DNA of 37,720 nucleotides from Phycisphaerales bacterium (GCA_028291615.1 JAQGHM010000084.1:1-37720), one strand, 5' to 3'. Shown: positions 21,985-31,998, counted from the first letter of the stretch. Numbers and translations are program-made. The notes: a model not told the origin generated them from the sequence alone.

Positions 21985-24605
21985 TACGGCAGTCCTTTCC
22001 AGCGCCTCAGTCCCCACTCGGCGGTGAGGCAGAGCATGGCCAGGAGGAAGACCCATGAGTTGTGCCAGAGCGGGTTGGTGTAAGGCTCGGTGATCTCGGC
22101 GTGGCGGGTGGGCAGGGTGGCGGCAAAGTCGTTGAGGTCGGCGGCCTGGACGACCTGGCCGCCGGTGGCGCGGGCGATGCGATCGAGGAGCCTGGCGTCG
22201 GGCTGGAGGGTGCGGAATTCTTCGGCGGCGGGTTCGTAGGTCCAGCCGGCTTCGGCGTGACCGACGTCGCTGGCGTCGGGGGCGGCGGCGGTTGCCTGGG
22301 CGCGGTAGGCGCCGTTCTGGCGGGGGACGTAGACGGCCTGGTAGCGGCCGGACTGCTTGGGGTCAGCTTCGGCGCGCAGGTCGACGGTCTTTCCATCGGG
22401 CGGGGTGACCTTGATGGTGATGGTGGCGTTGTCGAGCGGGGCGTAGGACGGGTCGCGGACGACGGCGGTGAGGGTGAGCGCGCCGTCGGGCTCGTCGGGG
22501 CCGCGGCGAGATTGCGTCGAAAGCTCGACGCGGGCGGGGACTTCGGCGACGAGCCAGCGGACGGTCTGACGCCAAGCCTTGTCGAGGTCGTTCTCCTCGG
22601 GCTTGGGGCGGTGGAGGCCCCAGCGCCAGAGGTCGCCAACGAGTAGCGCCGCGGCGCGGCCCTGGCCGAAGCGTTGTTCGACGAGCGCGGGGATGGCGGC
22701 GGCGGCAGCGGCCGAGTCGTCGCCGGCGGAGTTCGAGCCGCCCGGCGGGTAGACGGGGATGGCGCGGGCGAGGACGGAGGCGCCGGGCTTGATGCCGCGG
22801 ACGGGGTTGAGGACTGCGAAGGCGGGCATGGTTTCGAGACGTTTGCGTTCGGCGTCCTCGTCGGCGCGGAGGCGAACGGAGGGCTCCAGCCACCCCTCGC
22901 GGGTGAGGGCGAGGCGGTGGCGGATGTCGGCGGGGTGGGTGCCGTCGTCGGGGGCGGCCGATTCGCCGACGGGGAGGTCAGGGGCGCCGTCGGTGTAGAC
23001 GGGAAGGAGGTCACCGAGCGGGGTCTTGTCGTACTTACCGTTTTTGAAGGACTCGACGCCGCCGAGCATGAGCAACCCGCCGCCGCGCTGGCGGACGAAA
23101 TCCTTCATGAGCTGCATCTGATCCTGGGTGAAGAATTCTGCCTCGATGTCGTCGAGGACGATGGCGTGGTACTTGAAGAGTTCCTCGGCGGTCTTGGGAA
23201 AGCCCGCGCGGAGCTCGGTCTCGTCGGCGGTGCCCAGGCGAACCATGACGGGCTGATCGTACTGTTCCACCTGGTTCTTGTTGCGGCCGTCGGGGTCGAA
23301 GCCGCGGAAGAGGGGGTTTGCGGATTCGCCCTTGCTGAGGAAGTTGAATTTGGGCTCGCGTCTGGCGACGCGGATCAGGCCGACGAGCTGGACCTGGTCG
23401 TCCTCCTTGCAGGCGCGCTGGAGGAACTTGAACTCCCAGTTGGGCCGGCCGGCGACGTAGAGGACGCGGTAGGGCCCGCGGCCGCGGTCAACGGTGACGA
23501 GGCGGGTGTTGTTGGCGAGCGTGGCTTCGTGGGATTTGCTACTATCGCTCGGGTCGTTGAACTGGGCGAGTTCGGCTTCGGCTGCGGCGCGGACGCGGTA
23601 GAAGGATACGCCGGGGCGGTCCGGCTTGAGGCGGAAGCGGACGGTGAGGGGTTGTGCGGCGGCGGTATCGTCAGAGGTTACCGTTTGCTCCGCCGTGGCG
23701 GTGACGCGCTGCTGGTCGATGACTTTGCCAGCTTCGTCGAGGAGCTGGGCAACGATGGCCTGGCCCTTGTAGCCGGTTGCGGTGAGCTGGGCGGTGAGGT
23801 TGACGGGGGTGTCTTCGAAGTTGGTCTGTGTGACGGCGACGTCGGAGACGCCGACGTCCCTGGCGGGGCCTTGCCGGCCGATGAGGACGGGGTAGATGGG
23901 GGGCAGGTGAGCCGCCGGTGCAATGTCTATGGTGGCGGGTTGGGTGGAGCTGTTCTTGCCCTGGGATTGGGCGAGGAGGCGCTCGAGCGCCTGGGCGTCG
24001 GTGGGGTTGCCGTCGGTGAGGAGGAAGACGCCGGCGAGGGGGCGGTTGTGGAATCTGCGGGTGAGGCGGTCGAGGGCGGCGGCGAGGGCGGAGGCATCGC
24101 CGTCGAAGGTGAGGTCGTCGGTGGCGCGGGCGAGGGTTCGGAGCTGGGTGTCGAAGGCGTACTGGCGGAGGTCGAAATCGCGGCCGAGCTGTTCGAGCCA
24201 CTTGGCGTCGGGAGCGAGGAGGGATTTGAGTTCGTCGCCGCGGGTCCTGGACGTTGAGGCGTCGGGGCGCACCGGGAGGGACATGCTGCGGCTGTTGTCG
24301 GCGAGGACGACGAACTGATTAGCGCCCGGGCGGGCGCGGGCGCCGCTGGCGAGGGGTTCGAGGAGGCAGGCGGCGAGGATCAGGATGCCGAGCAACTTGA
24401 CCGATCCGGCGGCGACGCGAAGTCCGCGGGATGCGCCCGACGCGCGCCAGTAGCCGGCGACGACGAGCAGGAACAGCAGCGCCGCGACGGTGGCGGCGAC
24501 GGGGAGCCAGGACGCCGCGCCCCAGACGAGCTTCGGCATGTCGGCCGACGCCGCCAGGGGAAAGGGATGGGGCGGTGTGGTGGCGAACGAGGCGGTCCAG
24601 GTCAT
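21984..24605 (-). CDS. VWA/GATase-like planctomycete membrane protein
   Basis: An 873-residue protein with two N-terminal transmembrane segments (about 31-51 and 67-83) and one near the C-terminus (about 845-862, NSWVFLLAMLCLTAEWGL). A VWA-type domain follows the second segment: VVLADNSRSMSL (about 99-110) resembles a MIDAS DxSxS but with Asn inserted (D-N-S-R-S). The centre holds a class-I glutamine-amidotransferase-like fold: VLYVAGRPNWEFKFLQRA, then AIVLDDIEAEFFTQDQMQLMKDFVRQRGGGLLMLGGVESF, without the catalytic triad Cys that I can identify. Proteins of this build are typical in planctomycete MoxR/DUF58 operons. Start overlaps the upstream gene by 4 nt (ATGA). Function in the complex is unknown. 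Confidence 0.87.
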   Translation of the reverse strand: MTWTASFATTPPHPFPLAASADMPKLVWGAASWLPVAATVAALLFLLVVAGYWRASGASRGLRVAAGSVKLLGILILAACLLEPLASGARARPGANQFVVLADNSRSMSLPVRPDASTSRTRGDELKSLLAPDAKWLEQLGRDFDLRQYAFDTQLRTLARATDDLTFDGDASALAAALDRLTRRFHNRPLAGVFLLTDGNPTDAQALERLLAQSQGKNSSTQPATIDIAPAAHLPPIYPVLIGRQGPARDVGVSDVAVTQTNFEDTPVNLTAQLTATGYKGQAIVAQLLDEAGKVIDQQRVTATAEQTVTSDDTAAAQPLTVRFRLKPDRPGVSFYRVRAAAEAELAQFNDPSDSSKSHEATLANNTRLVTVDRGRGPYRVLYVAGRPNWEFKFLQRACKEDDQVQLVGLIRVARREPKFNFLSKGESANPLFRGFDPDGRNKNQVEQYDQPVMVRLGTADETELRAGFPKTAEELFKYHAIVLDDIEAEFFTQDQMQLMKDFVRQRGGGLLMLGGVESFKNGKYDKTPLGDLLPVYTDGAPDLPVGESAAPDDGTHPADIRHRLALTREGWLEPSVRLRADEDAERKRLETMPAFAVLNPVRGIKPGASVLARAIPVYPPGGSNSAGDDSAAAAAAIPALVEQRFGQGRAAALLVGDLWRWGLHRPKPEENDLDKAWRQTVRWLVAEVPARVELSTQSRRGPDEPDGALTLTAVVRDPSYAPLDNATITIKVTPPDGKTVDLRAEADPKQSGRYQAVYVPRQNGAYRAQATAAAPDASDVGHAEAGWTYEPAAEEFRTLQPDARLLDRIARATGGQVVQAADLNDFAATLPTRHAEITEPYTNPLWHNSWVFLLAMLCLTAEWGLRRWKGLP

Positions 24606-27600
24606 TTCCCGCTCCCGAGGCGCTCGTAGTAGCGGCGGACCTGATCGGTGTATTGCGGTGGGACTGGCTCACGGTCAATGGGGACGAGCGCTTCGGGGGA
24701 CTCGCGGCGCATCAGTTCCTGGGCGACCTGGTCGCGGAGCTCGGCAAGGGGTTGGCCGATGCTTTCCTGGACGACGTCCCAGTTGGGCTGCTTGGCGTGT
24801 CGGTCGAACTCAGCGCGGATGGCGCGGGCACGGTCGCGGATGGCGGCGGCCTGTGCGCGGAGCCGGGGGTCGCCGACCATTTCCTCGACGTCGCGGAGGC
24901 GGTCGGACCAGTCGCGGAAGTTTGCACCGGTAAGGGGGCCGCCGCGGCGATCGTCGGCGCGTTCCTGTTCGAGGAGACCGCCGTTTCCACCGCTGTGACG
25001 GATGTTGTCACCGCCGGGGGTGTCGGGGCGGAGGCCACCGGCGCGCGCCTGGGTGGATCGGTTGTCGCGGCCTTGGCCCAGTTGTTGACCTTGACCCGGC
25101 TGCTGACCTTGGCCGGGTTGCTGGCCTTCTCCGGGTTGCTGACCTTGGCCCGGTTGTTGGCCTTGGCCGCGCTGTTGACCTTGTCCCTGCTGGCCTTGTT
25201 GTCCGGGTTGCTGGCCTTGTTGTTGGCCTTGGCCGGGCTGTTGCTCTTCGCCGGGCTGTTGACCGCGCTGGCCGGGCTGACGGCCTTTGCCCTGTTGTTG
25301 ACCTTGACCCTCGCCGGGCTGCTGTGCCTGTCCTTGGCCTTGGCCGGGCTGTTGTCCTTGTTCACGCTGACCTTGGCCCGGTTGTTGGCCTTGGCCGGGT
25401 TGCTGGCCTTGACCCGGTTGTTGTTGGCCTTGCGCGCCTTGGCCGCGCTGGCCGGGTTGCTGGCCTTCACCTGGCTGTTGACCCTGGCCGGGTTGTTGTG
25501 CCTGGCCGGCTTGCTGACTTTCGCCTTGCTGCTGACCCTGCCCTTGTTGTCTCGGCTGTCCCTGTTGTCCTTGTTGTTGGCCCGGTTGTCCGTTGCCCTG
25601 GCGCTGTGCGCCGGGCTGCTGCTGTTGTCGTTCGTCGGGTTGTTGGCCGGCGTTAGCGGCGGCGTTTTCGCGCGGGGTGTTTTGGGCGAGCTGAGTGTTG
25701 CCGCCGCCTGACGGGCGTGACGTTGACTGCTGCGTTGTCGCGCCGCCACCGCGGGTGGCGTTGGCTTGTTGGCGGCCCTGGCCGGCTCGGCCCATCTCGC
25801 GCTCGAGTTGCTGGGCGAGGGCGTCGAGCTCGTTGCGGGCGCGGCGAAGGGATTCGGACTCATCGCCCAGCACGCCCTTGGCGGCTTGTTCGACGCCTTC
25901 ACGAAGTTTGGTGATCCCGCGGTTGGCCTCGGCCTCGGTCTTGCGGGCGTCCTCGAGGAGGCCCTTGTCGAGCAGTTCCTTGCTGGCATCGAGGGCCTTG
26001 TCGGTCTGCTCCTGGCGGGTCTGGCGAACGGTGTCGTAGAGCTGCTTGGAGAGGAGCGGTTCGGCGGTCTCGGCTTCCTCGATCGTCTTCTTTATGCCGT
26101 CGAGGAGCTTTTCCAGATCCTGGCGCTGCTTGCCGAGGTCGCCGGTGATCTGCTGGCGATCGCCGGTGGCGGCGTCGCGGAGGCCCGCCTTCTTTTGCTC
26201 GGCGGGCTTCTTCGGCCCGTCGAGGTCGGCGAGGCGGTTGGAGAGGTCCTGCTGTTTCTTCTCGAGCTCGCGAGCGTCCTTGCGCATGTCGGTCATGGCG
26301 TCGTTGAATTGCCCGGCGGCGGTCTTGCGGACCTGTTCCTTGAGCTTGTTGAGTTGCTCGGCGGCGCGCTGGCCGGCAGCCGACGCGAGCTGCGGTTGCT
26401 CGTTGTTCAGCGCTTCGGCGGCCTTGCGGACATTCTGGCGCGTCTGGTCGAGCTGCTCGCGCGTGTCGGCCATGCGCTCCTGGTTTTCCGGGCGCTGGGT
26501 GCGGTCGCGGAGCTCGTCGGTGTCGCGGAGGAGCTGCTGCTGCTGATCACGCAGGCGGGCCAGCTGGCGCTTGAGCTCTTCGCGCTGGGCCTGGTCGTTG
26601 GCCTTCTGCAGCGCGGATTCAAGCTCCTTCATCTGCTTGTTCAGGTCTTCCTGGCGCTGGGCGAGGTCACGGAGGCGATTGAGGACCTGGCGGGTCTCGC
26701 GCTGCTGGGCTTCTTCCTGTTGTTGCTTGGCGCTGCTGGTGCGCTGCTGCTCGTAGCGGTTCTGTTCATCGGCCATCTGCAACTGGTCGAGCTGCTTCTG
26801 TTGGCGGGCGCTGGCGCTGCTGGCAGACTGGCCGCGCTGACTCCGGTTGGAACGGACGACCTCGTGCTCGCGGGCGCGGAGCTTGAGAAGTTCCTGGTAG
26901 GCGGCCTGCTCGGCGGAAAGCGCCGGCGCGAGCGGATCGGCGGACGGGCCGGCGGCGGACTTGTCGAGCTGTGTGACGGCTGTGTCCATGAAGGCCAGGA
27001 CGTTTTGCAGGTAGGTCTTGGAGCGCTCGTCCTTGAGCTTCTCGGCCATTGCCTCAGCCTTCTCGCGGTTTTCCGATTGGGATTCGGAGATCAGCTTGAC
27101 GTCGGGGACGAACGCCGCGGAGGGCGTAGCGACGCCGGCCTCGCGGCGGATGACCTTCCACGTGGCGTTGATGATCTCCTTCTGTTTTTCGGCGAGCTGC
27201 TCGGCCTGCTGGGCGTTGGCGCTGCTCTGTTTTTGCTGCTCGTTCTGTTCTTCCTCGCCGCCGGCGGGCTGCTGACCCTGGCGAAAGATTTCCTCAAAGG
27301 GCCGAACCTCGGCGAAGAACATGTCACCCGACGTGCGGCGGGGCTTGCCGTCGGGGCCGACGTCCTCGGCCCAAAGATAGTAGGAGAACAACTGGTCGGG
27401 CTTGGCGGCGAGCTTTTCGAGGAAGACGGTGTGGGCGACGTCGCGGCGGTCCTTGCCGGGGAGGTTTTCCGCCAGGATCACGTCGCGCGGCGCCTCGCCG
27501 GCGATCGTGTAGTTCATGCCGACGCGGCGGACGCCGAAGTCGTCCCAGACCTTGGCGCGGACGGTGACTTCCTGGATGGGGGAAACGTCGATGTCGCGGG

Positions 27601-28843
27601 CGGGGAATTCGAGCTTGAGGTCAGGGGGGCGGTTGGCGGTGACGTTGATCGCCAGCTCTTCGGGGTCCTTATTGGCGCGGCGGTCTTCATCGACGAGTTT
27701 CAGCCGGTAGTTTTGCGATTGCCGCATGTCAACCGAAGCGGTGTAGACGGTCGGGTCTTTGGGATCTGCGACGAGTTGGAGCTCCGCGGGTGAGGTCGTC
27801 GCGGTGGGTTGGGTGCTGGGCTTGCGCGTGTCGGGGACAAGGCGAGCTTCCTTGACGGGCTTGTTGAGGTGGAAGACGAGGGTGGCCTTGGTGCCTTCGA
27901 CGGCGGTGACGCTGCGGGTGTCCTCGACGGTGGCGTCGGGCATGGCGGTGTAGTCCGGGAACTTGAGCTTCGCGTCCGCCTGCTGGAGGGCGGGATAATC
28001 GAATACCCTGGCGGTGTACCAGCGGGTTTGGACGCCGTCGTAGCGGACGGCGTACGTAAGGTCGCGATCGACGGAGGGGACGCGTGCGCCAAAGACCGGG
28101 TCGTCGAGGCTCTTGGACATGGTCATTTCGCGGAGCTTCAGGCCGCCAGGGGATTTGTCGTCGTTTTCGCGGACGAAGAGGTGGACTTCGCCGGGCAGGC
28201 GAGAGGTAAAGCGGGCGAGTACCAGGAGGCTGGTGCCGCGCTCGATGCTGGTGTCTTCGGGCTCGATCTTGATCTGAAATTCTTCGATGGGCTTGGTGGT
28301 CGGGCCGAGGGCGAGGTAGTTGGAGAGGCCGCCGCCGCGGTGGCGCAGGTCATTCGCGAGGAAGCCGGCGGCGACGAGGAGGATCGCCAGCGAGAGCCAT
28401 TGGCCGCCGGTGGCGGCGCGGAGGCGGGCGGTTGGGACGACCTCCTGCCAGGGGTGGGCCTTGGCGTGGTCGAGCGCTTCACCGATGACGGATTGCTGGA
28501 GGAAGCCGAGCTCGCCGCCGGCGACGGCCGGGCGCTGTTCGAGTGCGGTGAGGAGACGGGCATTGAGTTCGGGAAAGCGTTCTTCGATGCGGCGGCCCAG
28601 CGCCACCGAGTCGCGCGCGGCACCCAGGCGCGCGAAGAGGTAGGGGACGGCGAAGACGACAACCGCGACCAGCGGCAGCGCCAGCAGCGCGACGGTGGCG
28701 CCCGCGCCGCGGCCGCGGGCAATTGTGGCGATGACGATCAGCGCGAGGGAGAGCCAGAGCGCCGCGAGGACCCAGCGGAGCGCCAGTTGGCGGTCGCGCC
28801 GTCCAATTGATTCCAGCTCTTGTCGTAGTTGTTGGTCATTCAT
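24602..28843 (-). CDS. DUF4175-like giant coiled-coil membrane protein with Gln/Gly/Pro repeats
   Basis: A 1413-residue protein. The first ~170 residues hold three hydrophobic segments (about 21-43, 47-70 and 150-165). A beta-rich periplasmic region (about 180-520) includes a DUF4175-like NRPPDLKLEFPARDIDVSP block. Then comes a very long charged coiled coil (about 540-1040) rich in Gln, Glu, Lys and Arg, followed by a low-complexity tract (about 1068-1262) of PGQGQQ-like hexapeptides. A helical C-terminal domain (about 1290-1413, FRDWSDRLRDVEEMVGDPRLRAQAAAI) ends RRYYERLGSGK. Such proteins sit in planctomycete MoxR operons and are thought to be envelope scaffolds; biochemical function is unproven. 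It starts 15 bp after the BatA-like gene ends. Confidence 0.85.
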   Translation of the reverse strand: MNDQQLRQELESIGRRDRQLALRWVLAALWLSLALIVIATIARGRGAGATVALLALPLVAVVVFAVPYLFARLGAARDSVALGRRIEERFPELNARLLTALEQRPAVAGGELGFLQQSVIGEALDHAKAHPWQEVVPTARLRAATGGQWLSLAILLVAAGFLANDLRHRGGGLSNYLALGPTTKPIEEFQIKIEPEDTSIERGTSLLVLARFTSRLPGEVHLFVRENDDKSPGGLKLREMTMSKSLDDPVFGARVPSVDRDLTYAVRYDGVQTRWYTARVFDYPALQQADAKLKFPDYTAMPDATVEDTRSVTAVEGTKATLVFHLNKPVKEARLVPDTRKPSTQPTATTSPAELQLVADPKDPTVYTASVDMRQSQNYRLKLVDEDRRANKDPEELAINVTANRPPDLKLEFPARDIDVSPIQEVTVRAKVWDDFGVRRVGMNYTIAGEAPRDVILAENLPGKDRRDVAHTVFLEKLAAKPDQLFSYYLWAEDVGPDGKPRRTSGDMFFAEVRPFEEIFRQGQQPAGGEEEQNEQQKQSSANAQQAEQLAEKQKEIINATWKVIRREAGVATPSAAFVPDVKLISESQSENREKAEAMAEKLKDERSKTYLQNVLAFMDTAVTQLDKSAAGPSADPLAPALSAEQAAYQELLKLRAREHEVVRSNRSQRGQSASSASARQQKQLDQLQMADEQNRYEQQRTSSAKQQQEEAQQRETRQVLNRLRDLAQRQEDLNKQMKELESALQKANDQAQREELKRQLARLRDQQQQLLRDTDELRDRTQRPENQERMADTREQLDQTRQNVRKAAEALNNEQPQLASAAGQRAAEQLNKLKEQVRKTAAGQFNDAMTDMRKDARELEKKQQDLSNRLADLDGPKKPAEQKKAGLRDAATGDRQQITGDLGKQRQDLEKLLDGIKKTIEEAETAEPLLSKQLYDTVRQTRQEQTDKALDASKELLDKGLLEDARKTEAEANRGITKLREGVEQAAKGVLGDESESLRRARNELDALAQQLEREMGRAGQGRQQANATRGGGATTQQSTSRPSGGGNTQLAQNTPRENAAANAGQQPDERQQQQPGAQRQGNGQPGQQQGQQGQPRQQGQGQQQGESQQAGQAQQPGQGQQPGEGQQPGQRGQGAQGQQQPGQGQQPGQGQQPGQGQREQGQQPGQGQGQAQQPGEGQGQQQGKGRQPGQRGQQPGEEQQPGQGQQQGQQPGQQGQQGQGQQRGQGQQPGQGQQPGEGQQPGQGQQPGQGQQLGQGRDNRSTQARAGGLRPDTPGGDNIRHSGGNGGLLEQERADDRRGGPLTGANFRDWSDRLRDVEEMVGDPRLRAQAAAIRDRARAIRAEFDRHAKQPNWDVVQESIGQPLAELRDQVAQELMRRESPEALVPIDREPVPPQYTDQVRRYYERLGSGK
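25060..25640 (-). repeat. 18-bp-period tandem repeat coding PGQGQQ-type hexapeptides
   Basis: Within the DUF4175-like gene an 18-nt unit, seen on the plus strand as variants of TTGGCC GGGTTG CTGGCC, recurs for roughly 580 bp. In protein this is Gln/Gly/Pro low complexity with period six. Synonymous and small length variation is visible between units. The opposite strand happens to be open and Leu-rich, which is an artefact of the repeat. Confidence 0.85.
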
Positions 28844-28858
28844 CGTCGCGTCTCACTG

Positions 28859-31000
28859 TTAATTGGCCGCCGCGGTGGCCGTTCGCCGGGCGAGCCGGCC
28901 GGCCAGCGCGGTCTCGACCGCCAGCAATCCTAATACACCCAGGATCAACCAGCGCCACAGTTTTTGGCGGTTTTCCAGTTCGGCGGATTTGAGGCGACGG
29001 TCGCGGGCGGCGATTTCGTCGGCCGATTCGGGCTTGCCGACCTTCGCGCCCCAGCGTTCGAGGTCTTCGGTGGTCAGGGGCGCAGTTCGGCTTTCGTCGG
29101 GGTGGACGTTTACGGCTAATAGGGTGTCGCGGCCGTTTTCGGACAAATGATAGATGCCGGGTTGGTCGGCGTGATCAAAGGTAGCGGCGGATTTCGCCAG
29201 GTCGATCGACTTGCCGTCGGAGCCGGTGAGGGCGCGGTTGGAGGGCGCGGCGGCGGCGGTCGCTGATTCCGCGGAGAGCAGCGCGATCGATTCGTTGACG
29301 AGGTATTGGGCGTCAATCGTGCCGGCGTCGTGGCGGCCAAGCAGTCCAGCCATGAGGGGGACGAACTTGGTGGAAAGCGCGAGTTGGCTGTCGGCGGGGT
29401 TCCAGCCGGCGGTGGCGACGAGGACGCGGCCTTTGCCGATCGATTGCTCGATGAGGTAGGGATCGCCGTCGTCGAACCAGGCGAGAGGCCGGAGGGTCGC
29501 CGCGGCGGCGGCGGCGGCCGGGAGTTTCATTCGGCGGTGTTTCCAGAAGTGGATCTTGGTGAAGTCGCCGAAGCGGGCGTCGGCGAAGGGGGCGAAGAGG
29601 GGGTGGCGCGTGTCGACGCGGCCGAGGAGGGCGTAATCACGGGCGGGGGATTCCTCGATCGGGATTTGGTCGAGGCCGAGCAGGTCGGCGGCCGACCTGG
29701 CGGCGGAGGCGTCGCTGAGAACGTAGAGGACCTCGCCGCCGGATTGGGCGAAACGACGCAGGGCGGCGGAAGACGCGGGGACGAGTGGGCCGCTCGCCAC
29801 GACGGTTCGGACGCCCAGGACGTCGGTGTCGGCGATTGCTTGCGCGGATTTGTGCTGAACCAGCTCGACCTTGCGCTGCGCGGTTTCGGCCCATGCGGTT
29901 TGGAGGTAATACGCCAGGCCCTTGACGTCGTCGAACGAGTCATCGCCGACATAAAGGACGCGGACGTTTTCGCGGCGCGGCGGGACGAGGTAGAGGGTGT
30001 TGTCAAAATCGGCGTCGTCGCCGGTAAGGACGAGGCGGTCCGCGTTCAGCTCGGGCTTGGGCCAGGGGAGCTTGACGACCTGACCTTTACCGGGCGGGAC
30101 GTAAACCGAGTGGGGCTGGAGGGACGCGATGGGGCCGGCGGCGGTGGCCCAGGTGAGGGAGAACTGTTCCTTCGTCGAATTGGCCTCGTTATTGACACGG
30201 ACGCGGAGGCGGGTGTTGTCGCGGGCGGTGGGCTCGTCGGCGGCGTCGCGCACCAGTTGCAGGCCGGCGTTGGTGGGCTGTTTCACGGTTACGGCATGAA
30301 CCTCGAGCAAGACGCCCTTGGGCCACTGGTAGTTCTGCAGCGACTCGGCGTGGGCGCCTTGCTGCATGTCAGAAATGAGGATGACCTGGCGGGCGGCATA
30401 TTCGGGGGCGTTCTTGTTATTGGCGTTCTGCGCGTCGGCCAGGGCGTCGGCGACGGTGGCGATCGCGTCGCCGAGGTGCGTGGCGGACCAGGTGGGTTTG
30501 GCTTCGGCCAGGCGGGATTTCAGGATCGTCACGCGGCGGGCGGGCTCGAGCTCGTTCCACTCGGTGACGGTCATCGCTGGGCGGACGTGTTCGTCAAAGA
30601 AATAGAGGGCGGCCTCGTCATTTGACGTCAGCCCGTCAACGGTTTGTTCGGCCCGGCGGATGGCTTGTTGCCAGAGATCGGCGCGGCGCATGCTGGCACT
30701 GGTGTCGAGCAGGATGGCGACGCGGCGGCCGCCGGCGCGGGTGGATTCAAGGTCCGCGGCGCGGCTGAGGAACGGGCGGGCGAAGGCGGCGGCGAGGACG
30801 ATAAGGGCGGCGGCGCGCAGGATCAGAAGGAGGATGTTCGTCAGTCGGCTGCGGCGCGTCAGGCGCGGCGGGGACTGTGAGAGGAACATCAGGGAGCTGA
30901 AGACCTGCCTCGAGTGGGGCGTGCGGCGAATCAGATGGAAAAGGATCGGTAGCGCCACGGCCAGCGCGCCGGCGAAATAGAGCGGGGCGAGAAGGCCCAT
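28859..31000 (-). CDS. BatA-type VWA membrane protein (aerotolerance regulator N-terminal family)
   Basis: A 713-residue protein starting MGLLAPLYFAGALAVALPIL, the N-terminal BatA segment, with a second transmembrane helix at about 55-75. The LIRRTPHSRQVFSSLMFL pattern between them is typical. A VWA domain follows with an intact MIDAS core DTSASM (99-104). The rest contains a GATase-like segment (VRVLYVGDDSFDDVKGLAYYLQTAW and GEVLYVLSDASAA) and a C-terminal transmembrane helix (about 685-702). It likely works with the MoxR ATPase and DUF58 protein upstream in assembling or regulating envelope complexes. Its true start is at 31000, overlapping the DUF58 stop by 1 nt (TGATG); the far longer open frame to 32239 runs antisense-like through another frame and is not coding. 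Confidence 0.9.
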   Translation of the reverse strand: MGLLAPLYFAGALAVALPILFHLIRRTPHSRQVFSSLMFLSQSPPRLTRRSRLTNILLLILRAAALIVLAAAFARPFLSRAADLESTRAGGRRVAILLDTSASMRRADLWQQAIRRAEQTVDGLTSNDEAALYFFDEHVRPAMTVTEWNELEPARRVTILKSRLAEAKPTWSATHLGDAIATVADALADAQNANNKNAPEYAARQVILISDMQQGAHAESLQNYQWPKGVLLEVHAVTVKQPTNAGLQLVRDAADEPTARDNTRLRVRVNNEANSTKEQFSLTWATAAGPIASLQPHSVYVPPGKGQVVKLPWPKPELNADRLVLTGDDADFDNTLYLVPPRRENVRVLYVGDDSFDDVKGLAYYLQTAWAETAQRKVELVQHKSAQAIADTDVLGVRTVVASGPLVPASSAALRRFAQSGGEVLYVLSDASAARSAADLLGLDQIPIEESPARDYALLGRVDTRHPLFAPFADARFGDFTKIHFWKHRRMKLPAAAAAAATLRPLAWFDDGDPYLIEQSIGKGRVLVATAGWNPADSQLALSTKFVPLMAGLLGRHDAGTIDAQYLVNESIALLSAESATAAAAPSNRALTGSDGKSIDLAKSAATFDHADQPGIYHLSENGRDTLLAVNVHPDESRTAPLTTEDLERWGAKVGKPESADEIAARDRRLKSAELENRQKLWRWLILGVLGLLAVETALAGRLARRTATAAAN

Positions 31001-31974
31001 CAGCCGGCCCTCCCCGCCGCGTTGGATGATGCGGTTGCGCGGTTGGTGGCGCGGACGCTCTGGCGGCCGCCGTGCATGCGGGACCGGAGGAAGTCGAAGA
31101 GGGTCAGCTCGAGCGGTTGCGACGTGGGGAGCTGGTGAACGGCGATGCCGAGCTCGCGGCAGAGCTGTTCGATCTCCGCGGCGTGGCGCGCAAAGTTCTG
31201 GACGTACTGCGCCCGGGCCGCGGCGGGGTCGACGTAGAGGTCGCGACCCGTCTCGATGTCCACAAACGTGGCGGCCTTGTCGAAGCCGAAGTCGATCTCG
31301 GCGGGGTCGAGCACGCGCATGATCACCACCTCGTGCCCCTGCGAGCGCAGGTAGCCGAGCTGCTTGCGGAGGGAATCGACGGGGGCAAGGAGGTCCGAGA
31401 TCAGGACGATCATGCCGCGCTTGCGGACGGTGGCGGCGACCTGTTCCAGCGGCGTCGAGAGGTCGGTGGACGTGCCGGCGACGGCGCGTTCCAGGCAGAC
31501 CATGAGGCGATGCAGGTGGCCGGGGCGGTAGCGCGGCGGGACGAAGTCGGCAATCCGCTGGTCGAAGGTCACCAGGCCCACGGCATCGCGCTGGGTGGAG
31601 AGGAAGTAGGCGAGGGTGGCGGCGACGGTGCGGGCGTATTCGACTTTTGTGTAGGCGATCGAGCCGTAGCCCATCGAGCGGCTTAGATCGACGAGCAGGT
31701 GGCAGCGGAGGTTGGTCTCTTCCTGAAAGCGTTTGATGAAGTAGCGGTCGCTGCGGGCGTAAAGTCGCCAGTCGAGATAGCGGGGGTCGTCGCCGGGGGA
31801 GTATTGCCGGTATTCGCTGAACTCGACGGAAAAGCCGTGGTGGGGACTGCGGTGCAGGCCGGAGAGGAAACCCTGGACGACGATGCGCGCGCGGAGCTGA
31901 AGGCTGCGGATGCGCATGAGCGTCGGCGGGTCGATGAAGCTGGACGAGGATGGGCGAGGGGCCGCGGTTTCCAT
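31000..31974 (-). CDS. DUF58 protein (VWA-like)
   Basis: A 324-residue protein. The DUF58 hallmark SVEFSEYRQYSPGDDPRYLDWR (49-70) is complete and leads into a VWA-like fold with VDLSRSMGYG (about 95-104) as the MIDAS-like loop. It has no predicted membrane helix. DUF58 proteins nearly always follow MoxR ATPases and are assumed to be partners or clients. The spacer to the MoxR gene is 24 bp. Confidence 0.93.
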   Translation of the reverse strand: METAAPRPSSSSFIDPPTLMRIRSLQLRARIVVQGFLSGLHRSPHHGFSVEFSEYRQYSPGDDPRYLDWRLYARSDRYFIKRFQEETNLRCHLLVDLSRSMGYGSIAYTKVEYARTVAATLAYFLSTQRDAVGLVTFDQRIADFVPPRYRPGHLHRLMVCLERAVAGTSTDLSTPLEQVAATVRKRGMIVLISDLLAPVDSLRKQLGYLRSQGHEVVIMRVLDPAEIDFGFDKAATFVDIETGRDLYVDPAAARAQYVQNFARHAAEIEQLCRELGIAVHQLPTSQPLELTLFDFLRSRMHGGRQSVRATNRATASSNAAGRAG

Positions 31975-31998
31975 GGGCGGGTGCGTTGCGCGTTGCTG

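Noticed and set aside
24431..25711. Long plus-strand Leu-rich ORF opposite the DUF4175-like gene
   Set aside because: It is the antisense of the 18-bp Gln/Gly/Pro repeat; the minus strand has the domain structure, coiled coil and operon overlaps.
25766..27793. 675-codon plus-strand ORF opposite the coiled coil
   Set aside because: Composition is dominated by Leu/Gly/Val from reverse-complemented Gln/Arg/Lys codons, with no domain; a GC-rich antisense shadow.
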